Below are positions 13,524-17,241 of a stretch of 17,241 nucleotides of DNA, one piece after another. This DNA is from Gemmatimonadota bacterium (lineage in GTDB: Bacteria > Gemmatimonadota > Gemmatimonadetes > Gemmatimonadales > GWC2-71-9), in assembly GCA_004357415.1 (NCBI GenBank), contig SMVY01000032.1, positions 1 to 17,241 of the forward strand, read 5' to 3'. The notes under the pieces were generated by a model that was not told where the DNA came from, ran no database searches, and was given only the letters and a program-made list of their open reading frames with translations. How positions within the stretch are numbered: position 1 is the first letter of the stretch; every line of letters begins with the position of its first letter. A program made the translations under genes and the position numbers.

Positions 13524-15764
13524 GTGAGCGCCAGCGACAGAGACATACGTCTTGCCGTCCAGGCAGGCGCCGTGGCGTCCGCCTCGATGATCGCGTTCCA
13601 GATCGCGGGGAAGGCGACCCGCGACGCACTGTTCCTGTCCAACTACGATATCGTCGCCCTTCCCGCCATGATCATGGGCGCCTCGGCGCTCTCGCTCCTC
13701 CTCGCCGGTCTGGTAAGTCGGACCGGCGGCCGCCTAGACCCGGCCCGGGCGGTGCCGCTGGGGTTTGCCCTGAGCGCCCTCCTCACCCTCGGGGAGTGGG
13801 CGCTGGTCGGCCAATACCCGCGAATAGTAGCCATCATCATGTACCTCCACTTCACCGGACTGGGAGCCCTGCTCATCTCGGGATTCTGGTCCGTGGTGAG
13901 CGAGCGATTCGATCCGCGGACCGCCAAGCGGCAAATCGCCCGCATCGCCGCAGGAGGTACCATCGGCGGCTTGCTCGGCGGCATCCTGGCCGAGCGGAGT
14001 GCGGCGCTCTGGTCGATCGAGGCACTCTTTCCGATGCTGGCGCTGTTCCATGTGGCGGCAGCCGTTCTTACGTCGCGCATGGGGAGGACCGTCCCCTCGC
14101 CCGCGCTTACCGCGGAATTCGCGGAGCACCGGAAACTACCGAGATCCGGCCTCCAGGTCCTGCGCCGGTCGCCCTACCTGACGACCATCGGGGCGCTGGT
14201 GTTCCTGACGGCCATCAGCGAGGGGCTCCTCGATCTCGCGTTCAAGGCATGGGCGTCAAACAGCATGCGGGGTGAGGATCTGCTGCGGTTCTTTGCCGTG
14301 TTCTACACCGCCATAGCGCTGATGACCGTCCTGGTCCAGACCCTCGCCACCAAGCGGCTCTTGCGGCGCTTCGGGTTGGCCGTGTCCGCGGCCGGTCTTC
14401 CAGCCGTCGTCGCCCTTGGCGCCGGCGGGGTGATGCTGTTTCCCGGGTTGATCCAGATCATGCTCGCCCGAGGGGCCGAATCGGTCGTGCGTAATTCCCT
14501 GTACCGATCAGCTTACGAGCTGTTGTTCAATCCGGTCAACGCGCCCGACAAACGGGTGATCAAGCCCATCCTGGATATCGGCTTCGTCCGCGCGGGCGAC
14601 CTGGCGGCCGGTGCTCTGGCGCAGGTCATACTCTTCCTTTCTCCCGCCGGGGCCCGCGGGCTGCCGATGTACGCCATTACCTTCGTGCTCGCGGTCGCCG
14701 CCATGGCCGTGGCGCGTCGGCTCCATCGCGGATACCTCAAGACGCTGGAGAAGAGCCTGGTCGTGCGCGGTAGCTACCTCGAGGACGATGGCTCGTCCAA
14801 CGTGGCGCAAACCGCCATCATGCAGACCCTGGGGGCCATCGACCTTACCCAGTTCCGGGAAAAGAAAACCGCCACCCACCCGTCACAGGCCACCGCAGCG
14901 GGCGCTCCCCCGGCTGAGCCCACGAGCGCTCCCAAACTCGATCCTGCCATGGAGCGAGTCCTGGAACTCAGATCGCGCGATCGCTCGCGTGTCCGTCGCG
15001 CGCTGGCCGAGGCTCCGCTCACCCTCGAGTTGGTAGCGTACGTCGTGCCGTTGCTCGCCTGGGACGAGGTGGCCCGCACCGCCATGAAGGCACTGCGCCC
15101 CCTGGCCGATCGAGCCACCGGACTCTTGACCGATTACCTCCTCGACCCGGACAGCGACTTTTCCATCCGCCGGCGCCTTCCGCTGATCCTGGCCGACGCC
15201 ACGACACAGCGTGCGGCGGATGGCTTGTTGGCCGGCCTGGAGGATCACCGCTTCGAGGTGCGCTATCGATGTGGCCGAGTGTTGAGCCGTATGCACGCCC
15301 GGGACGCTTCGCTGCGGGTCGATCGCGCGCGAGTGTTGGCCATGATCGACCGGGAGGTGGCGGTCGACCGGGGTGTGTGGGAGAGCCGTCGCCTGCTCGA
15401 TGCCACTGAGGATGACGACAAGTCACCCATTCTCGACGAGGCCCTGCGAACCCGGGCCGACCGGAGTCTCGAGCACGTCTTTACCATGCTATCCCTCATC
15501 CTCCCGGCGCAGCCGCTTCGGGTAGCCTTCCGAGGGTTGTTTACCGATGACGCCCTGCTGCGGGGAACGGCGCTGGAGTACTTGGAGTCGGCATTGCCCG
15601 ACGACCTGCGCCGCAAGTTGTGGCCCTTCCTGGAGACACCCATCCGCCGGGGGCGCCACCCGCAATCGTCGGGCGATGCCCTGCAGGGCCTCCTCAGCTC
15701 AGAGGACACCATCGCCGACAGGCTCGACGCTCTAAAACGCCTCAGGGAAGAGTCGCAAGACTAA
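13524..15764 (+). CDS. NTT-like MFS transporter with C-terminal HEAT-like domain
   Basis: This 746-aa membrane protein joins an MFS domain of the nucleotide (ATP/ADP) transporter-like type to a soluble helical domain. Residues 10-400 contain about ten to twelve hydrophobic segments. Motifs shared with the paralogue downstream are K30-x2-R-D-A-L (KATRDALFL), FWS at 121-123 and a loop-helix at 325-365 (SLYRSAYELL, then RAGDLAAGAL). A Pro/Ala-rich linker at about 447-471 leads to a 270-residue region with helix pairs rich in Arg and Leu, resembling HEAT repeats. Substrate is unknown; free-living bacteria keep such proteins for roles other than energy parasitism. The GTG at 13524 has AGAGGA 9 nt upstream. 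Its stop overlaps that of the convergent paralogue. Confidence 0.8.
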   Translation: MSASDRDIRLAVQAGAVASASMIAFQIAGKATRDALFLSNYDIVALPAMIMGASALSLLLAGLVSRTGGRLDPARAVPLGFALSALLTLGEWALVGQYPRIVAIIMYLHFTGLGALLISGFWSVVSERFDPRTAKRQIARIAAGGTIGGLLGGILAERSAALWSIEALFPMLALFHVAAAVLTSRMGRTVPSPALTAEFAEHRKLPRSGLQVLRRSPYLTTIGALVFLTAISEGLLDLAFKAWASNSMRGEDLLRFFAVFYTAIALMTVLVQTLATKRLLRRFGLAVSAAGLPAVVALGAGGVMLFPGLIQIMLARGAESVVRNSLYRSAYELLFNPVNAPDKRVIKPILDIGFVRAGDLAAGALAQVILFLSPAGARGLPMYAITFVLAVAAMAVARRLHRGYLKTLEKSLVVRGSYLEDDGSSNVAQTAIMQTLGAIDLTQFREKKTATHPSQATAAGAPPAEPTSAPKLDPAMERVLELRSRDRSRVRRALAEAPLTLELVAYVVPLLAWDEVARTAMKALRPLADRATGLLTDYLLDPDSDFSIRRRLPLILADATTQRAADGLLAGLEDHRFEVRYRCGRVLSRMHARDASLRVDRARVLAMIDREVAVDRGVWESRRLLDATEDDDKSPILDEALRTRADRSLEHVFTMLSLILPAQPLRVAFRGLFTDDALLRGTALEYLESALPDDLRRKLWPFLETPIRRGRHPQSSGDALQGLLSSEDTIADRLDALKRLREESQD

Positions 15765-17173
15765 ACCGGCGGCTGGCCCGTTTGGGTGAGATGAGTGTAG
15801 ATCCGACCGATCGCGATCGCGACCGCTATCCAGATCAGCACCAACACGATATTGACAACGGCAAATCCGCCGGGTCGTAGCGCGAAGTATGTGGTGCCGA
15901 CGAACACGAGCGCGGCCGATAGCACGTCACCTGCTCTATGGAAGAAGGCGTCGACGACCTGCTTGGCCTTGTATTTCTGCTCGCGAGTCGTGGGGAGCCA
16001 CAAGGCGTTCTTTACGGTGTTCTGCAGCGAGTAATCGGTGGCATTCTCTATTGTCTTGGTCGCCCTCACCGCTGAGAGGAGCGGGTAGAAGGCCAGTACA
16101 CCGTAGCCCAGCATCGCGGTGAGCGGCAGAACCAGAATCCCGATTCGCACCCCGGCGTACTTGATGATTCGGGAGACCAAGAACAATTGCACCACGACTC
16201 CTAGAATATTCACCACCAGGAAAAAATCCGAGTAGAAGCTGGCGATGTATTGCTTTTCGCTCAGCCCGCCGGAGGCACCCGAGGCGACCGCGGCCTCGGC
16301 CGCGCGTTCGACCGTGCTCGACAGAATATATTCGCCGGTGGTATTAACCCAGTTGGTCAGTAGAATCATCAGCGCGATGAGCAACAGATATCGGGTCTTG
16401 AACACCAGGGCAAAGGCGCCTTCCCCACTACCTGACGCGAGCGATTGCTCCTGGGTCAACGCCTTGAACTCGCCGGTCGCCGCCCGATATTGCCCGGTGG
16501 CGGCCGGCATCTCCGCGGTAGTCGAGGAGAGCGGAAGATGGGATTCCGTGCGCTCGCGCTGCTTCCGATCGATGTAGTTGGTAATGACCAGACTGAGGAG
16601 GAGGAGTGCCGCCCCGATCAGCATCAACAAATTGATGCCCAGAGGGGCGACGAGCGTCTTGGTCACGGTAGACCCGAGCACAGCCCCCAGGGACATGCCG
16701 AAGCCGATGACCGGAAAGAGCCGCTCCCCTTCGCCGCTGGTATAGAGATCGTTGGCGAACGACCAGAACTGGGCGATGATGACGCCACTGAAGATGCCCA
16801 CCCAAATGAAGAACGGGATTGCCAGTGGAATTCCGGCCCGCCCCAGCAGGAAGAATACGACCAGGCAAGCTACGAAGAATATGGTGACAACGTTGATCAA
16901 CCGCTTGCGTGGAAGACGATCAGCCAGTCGACCGTAAAGCTGTACCACGGGCACCAGGATGATAACCATCGCTGCTGCCAGATAACTCTTGACCTCGGCC
17001 GACCATTCGCCGAGAATCAGCGCTTCACGAATCGGCTTGATGACGTAGTACGCCGTGAGCACCATGAAAATGTTCAAGGCCAGCAGAAGGGCCTGCAAAC
17101 CCTCTCCCGCCCGAACGTCGCTGAACAACCGCATGAACCGGTCGAGCCGCGATCCCTTCGGTTGGTCGTTCAT
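15761..17173 (-). CDS. NTT-like (Npt1/Npt2 family) MFS transporter
   Basis: This 470-aa integral membrane protein is related to the bacterial and plastid nucleotide transporters (Npt/TLC family). About twelve hydrophobic segments are visible. Family-type motifs are K47-x2-R-E-A-L (KPIREALIL), FWSFANDLY at 136-144, a cytosolic loop at about 203-255 rich in Ala, Thr, Glu and Gln, and VKNALWLPTTREQKYKAKQ at 387-405 followed by D408 and HRAGD. The latter is the family's conserved charged segment. It is shorter than NTTs of intracellular parasites (about 500 aa) and has no added domain. The ATG at 17173 has a weak ribosome binding site (GCAGG). Only 68 nt of upstream DNA is in the window, half of it heptanucleotide repeat. 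Substrate unknown. Confidence 0.85.
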   Translation of the reverse strand: MNDQPKGSRLDRFMRLFSDVRAGEGLQALLLALNIFMVLTAYYVIKPIREALILGEWSAEVKSYLAAAMVIILVPVVQLYGRLADRLPRKRLINVVTIFFVACLVVFFLLGRAGIPLAIPFFIWVGIFSGVIIAQFWSFANDLYTSGEGERLFPVIGFGMSLGAVLGSTVTKTLVAPLGINLLMLIGAALLLLSLVITNYIDRKQRERTESHLPLSSTTAEMPAATGQYRAATGEFKALTQEQSLASGSGEGAFALVFKTRYLLLIALMILLTNWVNTTGEYILSSTVERAAEAAVASGASGGLSEKQYIASFYSDFFLVVNILGVVVQLFLVSRIIKYAGVRIGILVLPLTAMLGYGVLAFYPLLSAVRATKTIENATDYSLQNTVKNALWLPTTREQKYKAKQVVDAFFHRAGDVLSAALVFVGTTYFALRPGGFAVVNIVLVLIWIAVAIAIGRIYTHLTQTGQPPV

Positions 17174-17206
17174 CGGCCTGCCATCAGGTCACATCTCACG
17201 ACACCT

Positions 17207-17241
17207 GCCTCCCAGCTCCTAGCTCCCTACGCCCCACGCCC
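17207..17241. repeat. Heptanucleotide tandem repeat, TACGCCC type
   Basis: Five contiguous 7-nt units run to the window edge: GCCTCCC, AGCTCCT, AGCTCCC, TACGCCC and CACGCCC. They share an NNCNCCC pattern with the array at 2969-2996. The array probably continues past the window. It starts 34 nt upstream of the start codon of the minus-strand transporter. Confidence 0.6.

Overview
This is a gene-dense, high-GC (roughly two-thirds G+C by eye) bacterial chromosomal window. Many start and stop codons overlap (GTGA, ATGA and ATGTCTGA junctions). There are no rRNA or tRNA genes, no CRISPR array, no transposase and no phage gene. Gene content and style (a short RpoD/SigA-type sigma factor, lipoprotein M28 and M48 peptidases, a GlcDEF set, nucleotide-transporter-like MFS proteins) fit a free-living heterotroph. 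Gemmatimonadota is my best guess, but that is inference from gene character, not a database match.

Layout. (1) 1-1688, plus strand: a PduO-type cobalamin adenosyltransferase translationally coupled to 3-dehydroquinate synthase (aroB). (2) 1689-1970: an AT-rich regulatory island (46 of 120 bases G+C over 1741-1860) with an 8-bp inverted repeat, DnaA-box-like motifs and a near-consensus sigma-70 promoter. It drives a 297-aa sigma factor (1971-2864). (3) 2865-3020: intergenic DNA with two sets of 7-nt tandem repeats. (4) 3021-9610, plus strand: glcD-glcE-glcF (glycolate oxidation), then a YgfZ/GcvT-like folate-binding protein, an NAD-dependent epimerase/dehydratase and a family-5 (UDGb-type) Fe-S uracil-DNA glycosylase, with gaps of 28 nt or less. 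(5) 9728-12552, minus strand: an operon of M28 peptidase lipoprotein, YciI-like protein and M48 metalloprotease lipoprotein, listed 5' to 3'. (6) 12746-13195, plus strand: a Fur/PerR-family regulator divergent from that operon. (7) 13196-13523: a gap holding a possible frameshifted small minus-strand gene, nested palindromes and a strong GC hairpin. (8) 13524-17173: two nucleotide-transporter-like (NTT/MFS) paralogues that meet tail to tail with overlapping stop codons. The first carries a long cytosolic HEAT-like extension.

How the genes fit together. glcDEF would oxidise glycolate (or a related 2-hydroxy acid) at the membrane. YgfZ-type proteins help maintain Fe-S enzymes, and here the gene lies between GlcF (two 4Fe-4S motifs) and an Fe-S uracil-DNA glycosylase, which may be functional grouping. 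The minus-strand operon looks like an envelope proteolysis module. The points most worth a second look are the convergent NTT-like pair, the heptanucleotide repeats at two intergenic sites, the matched -10-to-ATG architecture upstream of glcD and ygfZ (possible leaderless mRNAs), the altered metal site of the M28 peptidase, and the frameshifted small ORF at 13203-13407. I did not find a clear new multi-gene defence or mobile system.
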